Shown: in pieces, positions 9,517 through 17,159 of the stretch
How positions within the stretch are numbered: the stretch's first letter is position 1
Layout of the letters: the number at the start of each line of letters is the position of its first letter
Source of the DNA: Microbacterium limosum
GTDB lineage: Bacteria; Actinomycetota; Actinomycetes; Actinomycetales; Microbacteriaceae
Assembly: GCF_036324365.1 (NCBI RefSeq)
Contig: NZ_CP137080.1
Coordinates: 2,542,001 to 2,606,000, forward strand
DNA length: 64,000 bases
Direction: 5' to 3'
Program-made: the position numbers and the translations under genes
Notes under the pieces: generated by a model
What the model was told of the DNA's origin: nothing
What the model saw: only the letters and a program-made list of their open reading frames with translations
Databases searched by the model: none

Positions 9517-10296
9517 TCACGCGACGACGAGCGCTGTGAGCACGTTTATCTTGACGCCCCAGATTTCGAGTTCGGTGGGGTCGATACGAATGGATTCCAA
9601 CCATGCCCTGCCCGTGCCGTAGATGAGCAGGTAGACGCCGAGCGCCCTGCCCCACCTCAGGTCATAGCGACGCTCCAGAAGAAGGATTGTCGCGGCGCCT
9701 GCGAGATTCCACAACATCTCGTACAGAAAGAGCGGGTGAAAGAGCGTGCCCGGCGGCAAACCCTCCGGGAAAGCGGCGCTCTGCGGGTCGATTTGAAGCC
9801 CCCACGGAAGAGTGGTTGGAAGGCCGTAGAGCTCTTGATTGAAGTAGTTCCCCAGCCGACCCACTGCTTGCGCGATGAGCATGGCCGGCGCGAGTGCGTC
9901 GGCGAAGGACAGGAACCGGATTCCGGCAATGCGGCATCCGATCATCGCGGCAGCGCCCCCGACGAGGACGGCACCGAAGATGGCGAGTCCCCCCTCCCAG
10001 ACATACAGCACGCGCCACAGATCAGCGCCCGGGTAGAAGTAGTCGTTGGGATGGGTGATCACATGGTAAACACGTCCACCGGCGATTCCGAAAGGGACTG
10101 CCCACAGCGCGATGTCGACGACAACGCCGCGGGCGCCACCTCGTCGTTCGAGGCGCCGAGAAGCCAGCCACGTGGCGATCGCAATCCCGAGAATGATGAA
10201 GAGCGCATAGAAGCGAAGCTCGAATACGCCGAGATCGATAGAACTGATGGAGGGGCTGGGAATGCCCGCCGTGAACATCAGCCCGCCGACGTTCAC
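9517..10296 (-). CDS. lgt: Prolipoprotein diacylglyceryl transferase, truncated by IS21
   Basis: 259 residues of Lgt, the enzyme that attaches diacylglycerol to the lipobox cysteine of prolipoproteins. Family motifs are intact: IPSPSISSIDLG at the start, GGRVYHVITH, the Lgt signature AVGRLGNYFNQELYG and GTGRAWLESIRID. The GTG at 10296 overlaps the TGA of the upstream M23 gene (GTGA). The longer frame from 10320 would run back into that gene. The IS21 copy ends the protein with its own TGA right after NVLTALVVA, removing part of the last helix and a tail of 69 residues. The catalytic core is kept, so activity is possible, but coupling to lnt is lost. Confidence 0.9.
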   Translation of the reverse strand: MNVGGLMFTAGIPSPSISSIDLGVFELRFYALFIILGIAIATWLASRRLERRGGARGVVVDIALWAVPFGIAGGRVYHVITHPNDYFYPGADLWRVLYVWEGGLAIFGAVLVGGAAAMIGCRIAGIRFLSFADALAPAMLIAQAVGRLGNYFNQELYGLPTTLPWGLQIDPQSAAFPEGLPPGTLFHPLFLYEMLWNLAGAATILLLERRYDLRWGRALGVYLLIYGTGRAWLESIRIDPTELEIWGVKINVLTALVVA

Positions 10297-11126
10297 GGCT
10301 TCACCTTTGCCGACAGCCACGCGTAGGGGTCGATGTAGGTGCCGTCGGCACGCATCATACCGAGGTGTAGGTGGGGGCCTCCGCTCAGTCCGGTATCGCC
10401 GACTTTGCCGACGAGGTCACCGACACTGACCGAATCACCGACCCGCAGAGCCAGCGTTCCGACTGCCATGTGTGCGTACAGGCTGCTGATTTTCTCCCCG
10501 TCGACGACGTGGTCGATGATCGCGTACACGCCCCACTGGCTGCTGTCGCTGGCTGACGCTTCCCGCACGACGCCATCGGCGACCGCTTGGATCGCCGAGC
10601 CGGCGCCCGGGTTCATATCTATCCCGTTGTGATCTTGCGGGCAACCGGGGCACGGTGATTCGCGCCATCCGAACCCGCTGCTGATCGGAACCCCGGTCAG
10701 AAACGGCCACTGGATCGCGCCGCTGTAGTTGACGAATGTGGATGCTGTCTGCGCGTACACTCCCGTCGTGATCGCACTCGCGCTGACGTAGGTTCCTCGG
10801 TCGAGGGGCGCGCCTGTCACCTGGATGTCAAGATCCAGCGATTGGGCCTCCCCGGCGGAGCCACTTGCTTCCGTCGTGTCGCTCGACACCCCTGCCGGGA
10901 ATGAGGCGCCGCTGGCGGGAAGAGCGAAACTTAGCGCTAGAGCTACCGCGGACGACATCGCGGTCGCTGACACAATCTGTCGCCGGAACGACGAACGACG
11001 CATCACGGCGAGCGGAGGGTGGGGTAGCGCTGATGGCGAAAATCTCCGGCGCTCCTTTTCGCTCTCCCTGATGCTTCGGCGGGTCGGCGAGGTAGCGGGC
11101 ATGGACGGGTCTGACGATGAGGGCAT
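10293..11126 (-). CDS. M23-family metallopeptidase (LytM domain), secreted
   Basis: A 277-residue protein with a C-terminal peptidase M23 domain. The zinc ligands are in DHNGIDMNPG (His, Asp) and PHLHLGM (HxH), with LYAHM between them. The N-terminus has an Arg/Ser-rich stretch followed by a hydrophobic helix (IVSATAMSSAVALALSFALP), suggesting secretion or anchoring. M23 enzymes cut peptidoglycan cross-bridges. The start is uncertain: ATG 11126 and ATG 11102 are both possible and neither has a good ribosome binding site. It is the first gene of the coupled M23-lgt-lnt run in the copper island. Its link to lipoprotein maturation is inferred from the overlaps. Confidence 0.85.
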   Translation of the reverse strand: MPSSSDPSMPATSPTRRSIRESEKERRRFSPSALPHPPLAVMRRSSFRRQIVSATAMSSAVALALSFALPASGASFPAGVSSDTTEASGSAGEAQSLDLDIQVTGAPLDRGTYVSASAITTGVYAQTASTFVNYSGAIQWPFLTGVPISSGFGWRESPCPGCPQDHNGIDMNPGAGSAIQAVADGVVREASASDSSQWGVYAIIDHVVDGEKISSLYAHMAVGTLALRVGDSVSVGDLVGKVGDTGLSGGPHLHLGMMRADGTYIDPYAWLSAKVKP

Positions 11127-11311
11127 TGTGATTCCGGAAGGAGACTAAGTCGCGCGCACCGGCGCGGAAGAAAAGCGAGAGGATCCAGTTAGCGGATCAC
11201 TCGTGACACGGTCGAGGATCATGAGGCAGACCGGTCTTGGCTCACGCCGCACAGCGCCGAAAGAAACGCGGTGTGGGTCGGCAACGAGCACCGTGACGAA
11301 AACGGGTGCGC

Positions 11312-11740
11312 TCAGGTCCGACTGATCGAGAGGACGTGAAGATCTGGTGCGCTATGCAGGAGCGCCCGCGCGCGGAAACCCGCCCCTGAGGGGGGAACCA
11401 GACGTGTCGACAGCCAGAATCGCCGCGACGTCCGCGCGAGCCCGAGGCCTAAGGCAGCGACGAATGCGCACACCGCGACGACCATGCACGCGAGCAGGTC
11501 CTCCATGTGGGATGAGCAATTCGAATCGCAGGGTGCAGCAACGAAAGACGAACCGCCCGATACGGAGGACATTATCGGGTTGTCCTCAATGCTCTGCGAA
11601 AGGGAAACTTCCGACGATCGTGCGACGTTGTGCTCGCCTCCGGCATGCATCGCCAGAAGGGCGAGCACGAAAAGCGACATGAGCGTGGCAAGCCAGAGGG
11701 TCGCGCCTTGAGTGCGTGCGCCGTCGCGAAGAATGTTCAC
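11312..11740 (-). CDS. Small membrane protein, DUF6153-like
   Basis: A 142-residue protein with two hydrophobic segments (ATLWLATLMSLFVLALLAMHAG and LLACMVVAVCAFVAALGLGLA). The loop between them has CDSNCSSHMEDLLAC, which gives three Cys and a His on the outer face. The layout, with a His after the first helix and a Cys-containing loop, recalls the DUF6153 proteins often found in actinobacterial copper loci, but the similarity is my recognition only. The start is GTG 11740, with AGGAAGG six bases upstream. Cys/His residues facing outside would suit copper binding; this is inferred. Confidence 0.55.
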   Translation of the reverse strand: MNILRDGARTQGATLWLATLMSLFVLALLAMHAGGEHNVARSSEVSLSQSIEDNPIMSSVSGGSSFVAAPCDSNCSSHMEDLLACMVVAVCAFVAALGLGLARTSRRFWLSTRLVPPSGAGFRARALLHSAPDLHVLSISRT

Positions 11741-11864
11741 TCGCGCCTTCCTGCCGCAGGGCTCGTTACGTGATCGTGATGACCTCAGAGTACAAGATCT
11801 GCGTCCGAGACTTTCCTGTGAACCACATCCGGGGACTGCTGCACGGATAGGTGACAGGTTGTAG

Positions 11865-12771
11865 TCACGCCGCCAGTGCGACGGTCGTGTTCATGATGTT
11901 CTCGAACTCGATGGGCGTCAAACGCCCGAGCCGACGCTGTCTGCGTCGGCGGTGATAGGTCCGTTCGATCCAGGTGACAATCGCGATCCGCAACTGCTCA
12001 CGGGTGGTCCAAGTGCGGCGGTCGAGGACGTTCTTCTGCAGCAAGGCGAAGAACGATTCCATCGCCGCGTTGTCCCCGCTCGATCCAACTCTTCCCATGC
12101 TCCCGACCATGCGATGGCGGGCCAGAGCACGCAGGAACTTCCGACTGCGAAATTGACTGCCCCTATCGCTATGCACGATGCAGCCGGCGACGTCGCCGTG
12201 CATTGCGACCGCGTTCTCGAGAGCCTGAACGGCCAGCCGCGACTTCATCCTGGAGTCGATCGAGTACCCGACGATCCGGCCGGAGAACGCGTCTTTGATC
12301 GCGCAGCAGTAGAGCTTGCCTTCCGCGGTCTTGTGCTCCGTGATGTCGACGAGCCAGAGTTCGTTCGGCGCGTCGGCCGCGAACACGTGCCGCGTCCGTC
12401 CGTCCTCGTCGACCACCGCGCAGAGATCGTCGTGCACCGGCGGACCCGGTCGGCGTCCTTTGCTGCGCTTGGGCTTCCCGAACGCGCTGAACCAGCCGTT
12501 GCTGGACGCGATCCGCCACGCCGTCCGATCCGACATGGATTCGCCCGCTTCGGCGGCTTCGTCGGCAAGGAGCCGGTGCCCGAAAACTCGGGATCGTCCC
12601 TATGCGCGTCGAACAGCGCGTTCGCGCGATACGCCTCCACCACCTCGCTGGTAGCGATGGGGTCCGCGAGCCACCGGTAGTAGGGCTGGCGGGAGAGCTT
12701 GAGCACCGACACGTCACCGTCACAGGGATCCCCGCGGCGGCGAGCTCCGTCACGAGCGGGTAGAACCTTTT
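11865..12771 (-). pseudogene. IS3-family transposase OrfB, frameshifted
   Basis: Pieces of an rve-domain transposase can be read in three frames. The first is FYPLVTELAAAGIPVTVTCR, the second LKLSRQPYYRWLADP to HRDDPEF, and the third (SDRTAWRIASSNGWF to the stop) carries the catalytic core with LVDITEHKT, VHSDRGSQF and NAAMESFFALL. The entry from orfA at GGAAAAGG (about 12,768) fits a normal programmed -1 frameshift. The later two changes do not: a missing G near 12,707 (CGGTGC where CGGGTGC is expected) and two extra T near 12,585. No complete OrfAB can be made. Confidence 0.85.
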
Positions 12772-13058
12772 CCCGGCAGGTTCGCCTGCGACAGATACGC
12801 CGCGGCCCGCCGGAGCACCTCGTTCTCCTGCTCGAGCAGCCGGTTCCGCTTCCTCAGCTCACGGATCTCAGCCGCCTCGGTGCGGGTCTGGCCAGGCTTG
12901 GCGCCCTCGTCGATATCGGCGCGACGCATCCACTTCTGCAGCGTCATCGGGTGGACCCCGAAGTCTTTCGCGATCTGCTCGATCGTCACTCCGGGCTCAC
13001 GGCTCCTCGCGACGCGGACCACGTCGTCACGGAACTCGGTGGGATAAGGCTTTGGCAC
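12750..13058 (-). CDS. IS3-family transposase OrfA
   Basis: A 102-residue helix-turn-helix protein: PKPYPTEFRDDVVRVA at the start, GVTIEQIAKDFGVHPMTLQK as the HTH, then a leucine-zipper-like stretch (RELRKRNRLLEQENEVLRRA). GTG 13058 is preferred to the longer frame because AAGGA precedes it by eight bases and relatives begin with this motif. The frame stops after NLPGKGSTRS; OrfB would be reached by slipping back one base at GGAAAAGG. Confidence 0.85.
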   Translation of the reverse strand: MPKPYPTEFRDDVVRVARSREPGVTIEQIAKDFGVHPMTLQKWMRRADIDEGAKPGQTRTEAAEIRELRKRNRLLEQENEVLRRAAAYLSQANLPGKGSTRS

Positions 13059-13128
13059 GATGCCATCCTTCCAGGCCGCCCTCCCGGGCAAGCCAGATCA
13101 GATGTCACCTACTCGTGCAGCAGTCCCT

Positions 13129-13326
13129 TCAGCAGCGATGACACTAGACACCTATGCGGACCTCTTCGACGACGACCTCGACAACGTCGCCGAGGCCTTG
13201 AGTAGAGCGCGTCAAGCAACGATCACACTATTAGAGGTGACACAGCCAACTCCGCCAAACCAAATCATGCCTTCATCGACCGCACATGCCTTTCTCCCGC
13301 TGAATGGTGGCGGACTGAGCCGATAA
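13129..13326 (+). pseudogene. C-terminal remnant of a tyrosine recombinase (integrase)
   Basis: The frame reads SAAMTLDTYADLFDDDLDNV and then AEALSRARQA. This is a very typical C-terminus of actinobacterial phage and island integrases, with the catalytic Tyr in LDTYADLF. The frame has no start of its own and is cut at 13,128 by the end of the IS3 element. The last 38 residues look like read-through into unrelated sequence. It suggests that an integrase once sat at this edge of the island, next to the tRNA-Ser at 15,372. Confidence 0.7.
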
Positions 13327-13377
13327 GGCGGGACGGTAGCGCCGCTTGCCCACCCACTGCGTTCGCGCGACGGTGGG

Positions 13378-14076
13378 TCAGACTGCGCGGAGGAGATACT
13401 TGGCGAAAATCCCGTCGTCGCCATAGCCGGCTTCCTCGATCGCGAAGCCTGCCTCGGTGAGCATTGGTTCGAGTAGCCACGTGAAGGTGGAGTGCTCGTC
13501 TCGGACGTGTTCTTCGAGGTCGGCACGCGTCCATCCGCCTTCCTCGTCCGCGTAGCCGGTCGAGCACCAGTGCTCGATCCGTTCGATCGCACTTTCCAGC
13601 GGAAAGTGGTACACGACATCCCACAGGCGGAGGATCCCGCCAGGGCGAAGCATCGCTCGGATGCGCGCAAGCGCGATGGCCTTCCAGAAGTCGGGGAGGT
13701 GGTGCAGCGCGTAGCGGGAGTAGACGAGATCGACCGATTCGGACGGGCGCTCGTAAGTTAGGTACCCCGCCTCCACGATATGGAGCGACGAACCTGCGGC
13801 TTCCGCTTTCTCACGGAGGACCCTGAGCATCACAGGTGAGGGATCCACGGCCGTCACGTTTTCCCACTGCTCTGCGGCGAGCAGTGCGAACTGCCCCGTT
13901 CCGGCTCCGAGATCGACGACATCCGAGCTCCCGGCCGGAAACACCTTCCGCAGGGCTGCGATCTCGCTCGCTGCGCCGGCGTCTTCCTTCGCGTCGTAGT
14001 GGGCCACGTGCTCAGGATCGGTGTTCTCTCGACCCAGAGACGTTGTCTCATCCAAGAACCACGTCGGTCGCTGCAT
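13378..14076 (-). CDS. Class I SAM-dependent methyltransferase
   Basis: A 232-residue methyltransferase with the SAM-binding motif VVDLGAGTGQFALLA, the acidic end of strand 2 (VTAVDPSPVML), VDLVYSRYALHHLPDFWKA and MLRPGGILRLWDVVYHF. The order is that of the Methyltransf_11/25 group; the substrate cannot be told. I chose the ATG at 14,076 (MQRPTWFLDE) by resemblance to relatives; the ATG at 14,106 is also in frame. Neither has a strong ribosome binding site. The IS481 element begins at 14,117, only about 10-40 bases upstream, so the native promoter has been moved 1.1 kb away. Confidence 0.8.
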   Translation of the reverse strand: MQRPTWFLDETTSLGRENTDPEHVAHYDAKEDAGAASEIAALRKVFPAGSSDVVDLGAGTGQFALLAAEQWENVTAVDPSPVMLRVLREKAEAAGSSLHIVEAGYLTYERPSESVDLVYSRYALHHLPDFWKAIALARIRAMLRPGGILRLWDVVYHFPLESAIERIEHWCSTGYADEEGGWTRADLEEHVRDEHSTFTWLLEPMLTEAGFAIEEAGYGDDGIFAKYLLRAV

Positions 14077-14116
14077 GCCGCCCACCATATCGAGTGGTAG
14101 CGGCATGGCTTCTAGT

Positions 14117-15225
14117 TGTTGTGTCTCGTGAGGTTGGTGACGGGCGGCGGGTCGGCGGGGAGTAGGTGAGGTCCTCCGGGTGGGATGTGAAACGACCAAG
14201 AATCGCATCCCCGCCCAAGGAGGACCTCGTGACCCACCGTAACGCGCCGTTGACTCCGGAAGGCCGCCGCCGCGCGTGCCTGGAAGTGGATCGTGGACGT
14301 CCGATCTGTCACGTCGCGTCCGAGTTCCAGATCGCCCGTCAGACGCTGGGGAAGTGGCATGCCCGCTGGGCCGCCGAAGGCGAGTCCGGTCTGGAGGACC
14401 GGTCCAGTCGGCCGTGCTCATCGCCACGGCAGACACCGGTCGAGGTCGAAGACCTCATCGAGAAGCTCCGCCGCGAGCACAAGGTCGGTCCGGTGCAGCT
14501 GGCCGGGAAGCTCCGTGAGCATGGCCACGAGGTTCCGATCTCCACGATCCACCGGGTCCTCGTGCGCCGCGGGATCAACCGGCTCCGTGATATCGCCCCG
14601 GACGGCGAGGACCTGCGCGAACCGGTGCGCCGCTACGAGTGGGCGCGACCGGGCGACATGGTGCACGTCGATGTGAAGAAAGTCGGCCGGATCCCTGACG
14701 GCGGTGGGTGGCGGGTCCACGGCCGCGGCTCCGCCCAGGACCTCGCCGCGCGGCGCCAGCGGGTCGGATACGTCTACCTGCACTCTGCGACCGACGACCA
14801 TTCCAGGCTGACCTACACCGAGGAACTCGCGGACGAGCGCGGCGCGACCGCGGCAGGGTTCTGGCAGCGCGCGGTGAAGTGGTTCCGTCGCCATGGGATC
14901 CGTCGGATCCGACGCGTCCTCACCGACAACGGGTCGTGCTACCGGTCGTGGGCATTCGCTGCCGCGCTGGCAGGGTCGAAGACCCGTCACAAGCGCACCC
15001 GCCCCTACCGTCCGCAGACGAACGGGAAGGTCGAGCGATATCACCGCACCATGGCCGCCGAGTGGCTCTACGCCCGCGCCTGGACCAGCAACGAGCAACG
15101 CCGGCAAGCGCTACACGCATGGCTCGAGCACTACAACTACCATCGACCGCACAGCTCACTCGGAGGCAGGCCACCCATCAGCCGCGCCACCCGACCAGCT
15201 GTCACCAACCTCGCTGCATAGAACA
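14117..15225 (+). mobile_element. IS481-family insertion sequence with TCTAGT target duplication
   Basis: A 1109-bp element flanked by TCTAGT at 14,111-14,116 and 15,226-15,231. The IS481 family is known for NCTAGN targets with a 6-bp duplication, so this fits exactly. The ends are imperfect inverted repeats starting TGTT and sharing GAGGTTGGTGAC. A single transposase gene fills the element. Confidence 0.92.
14229..15221 (+). CDS. IS481-family transposase
   Basis: A 330-residue transposase with an N-terminal helix-turn-helix (CHVASEFQIARQTLGKWHAR) and an rve core. It contains GDMVHVDVKKVGRI (first Asp), RVLTDNGSCYRS (second Asp) and RPYRPQTNGKVERYHRT (Glu), the DDE pattern of IS481. GTG 14,229 was chosen because AAGGAGG ends five bases upstream; the longer frame from 14,166 would begin in the end of the element. 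It appears intact and ends four bases before the right end. Confidence 0.93.
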   Translation: MTHRNAPLTPEGRRRACLEVDRGRPICHVASEFQIARQTLGKWHARWAAEGESGLEDRSSRPCSSPRQTPVEVEDLIEKLRREHKVGPVQLAGKLREHGHEVPISTIHRVLVRRGINRLRDIAPDGEDLREPVRRYEWARPGDMVHVDVKKVGRIPDGGGWRVHGRGSAQDLAARRQRVGYVYLHSATDDHSRLTYTEELADERGATAAGFWQRAVKWFRRHGIRRIRRVLTDNGSCYRSWAFAAALAGSKTRHKRTRPYRPQTNGKVERYHRTMAAEWLYARAWTSNEQRRQALHAWLEHYNYHRPHSSLGGRPPISRATRPAVTNLAA

Positions 15226-15270
15226 TCTAGTCCGCGGCGACGGCGACTATCGGCGACGAGTTAAGGGCGA

Positions 15271-15290
15271 TGAGAACACGTTCGTTCTCA
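15271..15290. promoter_or_regulatory. Inverted repeat TGAGAAC-N6-GTTCTCA
   Basis: A perfect 7-bp palindrome with a 6-base centre, followed by a third GTTCTCA-like half site at 15,294-15,301. It lies between the IS481 element and the tRNA-Ser gene, and before the insertion it would have been upstream of the methyltransferase. It could be an operator or a weak hairpin; no regulator is identified. Confidence 0.35.
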
Positions 15291-15371
15291 TTTCGTTCTC
15301 ACTTGCTGATTCTGCTAATGACAGAAGCCCCGCGATCCCAGTGTTTCCACGGGTTCGCGGGGCTTCGACGG

Positions 15372-15462
15372 TGGCGGTGACGGTGGGATTTGAACCCACG
15401 GTAGGGGGTTACCCTACACAACTTTTCGAGAGTTGCACCTTCGGCCGCTCGGACACGTCACC
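15372..15462 (-). tRNA. tRNA-Ser (anticodon CGA)
   Basis: On the minus strand the acceptor arms are GGTGACG and CGTCACC, with discriminator G and an encoded CCA. The anticodon stem CAACT/AGTTG carries the loop CTCGAAA, anticodon CGA, reading UCG. The long variable arm (GTAGGGTAACCCCCTAC) is typical of tRNA-Ser, and the T arm is GTGGG-TTCAAAT-CCCAC. Its 3' end faces the mobile-element-rich region to the left. Confidence 0.95.
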
Positions 15463-15613
15463 GCCGACAAGCTTACGACACGTCTCGCGCCCGCGGAAAT
15501 TCACGGCGATCGCGCGCCCGAGACTGTACGCTCCGCCCGGGCATCCTGCTCGCCGCGGTCTTGCACGGCACACCCGCGGGGCTGGCCGAGAGTCGCCCGT
15601 ACGACCCGCCGGG

Positions 15614-16948
15614 TCAGTTGCGCGCGGGGGCCACGGCGCGCGCCGCGGCGTGGGCGGCCGCCGGCAGGGCAGCCGTGATCCGCTCGAGCGCCGCATCGTC
15701 GTGCGCCGCAGTGAGGAACCATGCCTCGAAGACGCTCGGCGGCAACGAGACTCCCGCGTCGAGCATCGCGTGGAAGAACGCCGGATAGCGCCACGCCTCC
15801 TGCGCCTGAACCTCGTCGTTGTCGACGGGCGCCTTCGCGGCGAACGCCATGCCGAACAGGTTCCCCGCGCGAGGCACGGAATGGTCGACACCCTCGGCGG
15901 TCAGAGCCGCCGAAAGGGCGCCGGCGACGACGGATGCCGCGGCATCCACCCGCGCGTACACCTGGGGCGTTGCGGCGCGCAGGGTGGCGAGCCCCGCCGC
16001 GACCGACAGCGGATTGCCCGAGAGCGTGCCCGCCTGGTAGACCGGGCCGACGGGCGCGAGCTTGTCCATGACATCGGCGCGTCCGCCGAGCGCGGCCAGC
16101 GGCATCCCACCGCCCACGACCTTGCCGAACGTGAACAGGTCGGGCGAATAGCGCTCGCCCGCCTCGGCCTGCAGGCCCCAGTAGCCCGCCGAGTGGACGC
16201 GGAAGCCCGTGAGCACCTCGTCGACGATCAGGAGCGCGCCGTTCTCGTGCGCGATGTCGGCGAGACCGGCGTTGTATCCGGGCAGCGGCGGCACGACGCC
16301 CATATTGGCGGCCGCGGCCTCGACGATGATGCCCGCGATGCGGTCGCCGTGGATCTCGAAGACCTCGCGCACGGCGCCCAGATCGTTGTAGGGCACCACG
16401 AGCGTCTGGGAGGCGACCGGCGCCGGCACCCCCGCCGAACCGGGCAGGCCGAGGGTCGCGAGCCCCGAGCCCGCGGCCGCGAGAAGGCCGTCGGAGTGCC
16501 CGTGGTAGTTGCCGGCGAACTTCACCAGCAGATCGCGGCCCGTGTATCCGCGCGCGAGCCGGATGGCGGTCATCGTCGCCTCGGTTCCGGTCGAGACCAG
16601 ACGCACGCGCTCGACCGGCCGGCCCTCACCGACGGCGACACGGTCCGCGATGAGCTCGGCGAGCTCGACCTCCGCCTCGGTCGGGGCACCGAAGGACAGG
16701 CCGCGCAGAGCGGCCTCCCGCACCGCCTCGACAACGTCGGGATGGGCGTGGCCCAGCAGCGCCGGCCCCCACGACGCGACGAGGTCGATGTATTCGCGAC
16801 CCGCGGCATCCGTCACCGTCGCACCGCGCGCCGCTGCAAGGAACCTCGGCGAGCCCCCCACGGATCCGAAGGCGCGAACGGGGGAGTTCACTCCTCCGGG
16901 GATGGCGGTGCGGGCACGCTCGAAGAGGTCGTCATTGCGGTCGGTCAT
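15614..16948 (-). CDS. hemL: Glutamate-1-semialdehyde 2,1-aminomutase
   Basis: A 444-residue PLP enzyme of the class III aminotransferase fold that converts glutamate-1-semialdehyde to 5-aminolevulinate, the last C5-pathway step before porphobilinogen. Visible motifs are [17 protein letters not shown] at the N-terminus, [11 protein letters not shown], the VDEVLTGFR stretch and the PLP lysine in [14 protein letters not shown] chose ATG 16,948 ([12 protein letters not shown]), as the longer frame adds nine unconserved residues. It is the last gene of the leftward haem cluster, separated from hemB by about 210 bases with hairpin-forming repeats. HemA, which makes its substrate, is divergent at 24,658. 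Confidence 0.97.
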   Translation of the reverse strand: MTDRNDDLFERARTAIPGGVNSPVRAFGSVGGSPRFLAAARGATVTDAAGREYIDLVASWGPALLGHAHPDVVEAVREAALRGLSFGAPTEAEVELAELIADRVAVGEGRPVERVRLVSTGTEATMTAIRLARGYTGRDLLVKFAGNYHGHSDGLLAAAGSGLATLGLPGSAGVPAPVASQTLVVPYNDLGAVREVFEIHGDRIAGIIVEAAAANMGVVPPLPGYNAGLADIAHENGALLIVDEVLTGFRVHSAGYWGLQAEAGERYSPDLFTFGKVVGGGMPLAALGGRADVMDKLAPVGPVYQAGTLSGNPLSVAAGLATLRAATPQVYARVDAAASVVAGALSAALTAEGVDHSVPRAGNLFGMAFAAKAPVDNDEVQAQEAWRYPAFFHAMLDAGVSLPPSVFEAWFLTAAHDDAALERITAALPAAAHAAARAVAPARN

Positions 16949-17064
16949 CCCTCCATTCTCCCCCGGCTCGCACATCGGCGCGGCGAGGGGGTTAGGCGGT
17001 CACGCCGCGCGCTGCGGGGCAGCTCGCGTGCCGCGGCGAGTTCGGATGCTGCGGGGCACCTTAC

Positions 17065-17100
17065 GTGCTGTGGGGCACGGCATGACCTGCCCCGCAGCAC
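17065..17100. terminator. GC-rich hairpin between hemB and hemL
   Basis: GTGCTGTGGGGCA (17,065-17,077) pairs with TGCCCCGCAGCAC (17,088-17,100) with one G-U pair and a 10-base loop. A related GATGCTGCGGGGCAC copy precedes it at about 17,046 and another GCTGCGGGGCA lies at 17,011. The hairpin sits 60 bases after the hemB stop and may terminate or attenuate transcription into hemL. There is no U-tract, so the role is uncertain. Confidence 0.45.
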
Positions 17101-17159
17101 ACAACCTGCCCCGGATGCGTCGCGGCGGCTCGACGTAGGAGCCCGGCGCCGGCCCGATG

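Larger units (their letters stand above)
6938..9519 (+). mobile_element. IS21-family insertion sequence, copy 2 (genes frameshifted), inserted in lgt
   Basis: A 2582-bp second copy of the element at 1857-4448, in the same orientation and with the same TGAGTATTTG ends. It is flanked by CGCG at 6934-6937 and 9520-9523, a 4-bp target duplication confirmed because its removal restores the lgt frame. Compared with copy 1 it lacks 10 bases at eight places, each a loss of one or two bases, and I saw no substitutions. The losses break both istA and istB. It supplies the stop codon (TGA at 9519-9517) of the truncated lgt. Confidence 0.95.
11832..13127 (-). mobile_element. IS3-family insertion sequence, inactivated
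   Basis: A 1296-bp element bounded by 25-bp inverted repeats at 11832-11856 and 13103-13127. They share GGGACTGCTGCACG and TAGGTGACA and differ only in the two bases between. It holds orfA and a broken orfB on the minus strand. I see no target duplication: the flanks are TCCG and TTCAG. The right end abuts a tyrosine integrase remnant, so the element, or a deletion next to it, removed most of that gene. Confidence 0.88.

Noticed and set aside
8469..9539. A fused istA-istB protein in IS21 copy 2
   Set aside because: The fusion arises from the deletions at the istA end and its last part is out of frame; copy 1 shows the native arrangement.
15271..15290. SOS (LexA) box
   Set aside because: The spacing between GAAC and GTTC halves does not fit the Gram-positive consensus, and no SOS gene is adjacent.
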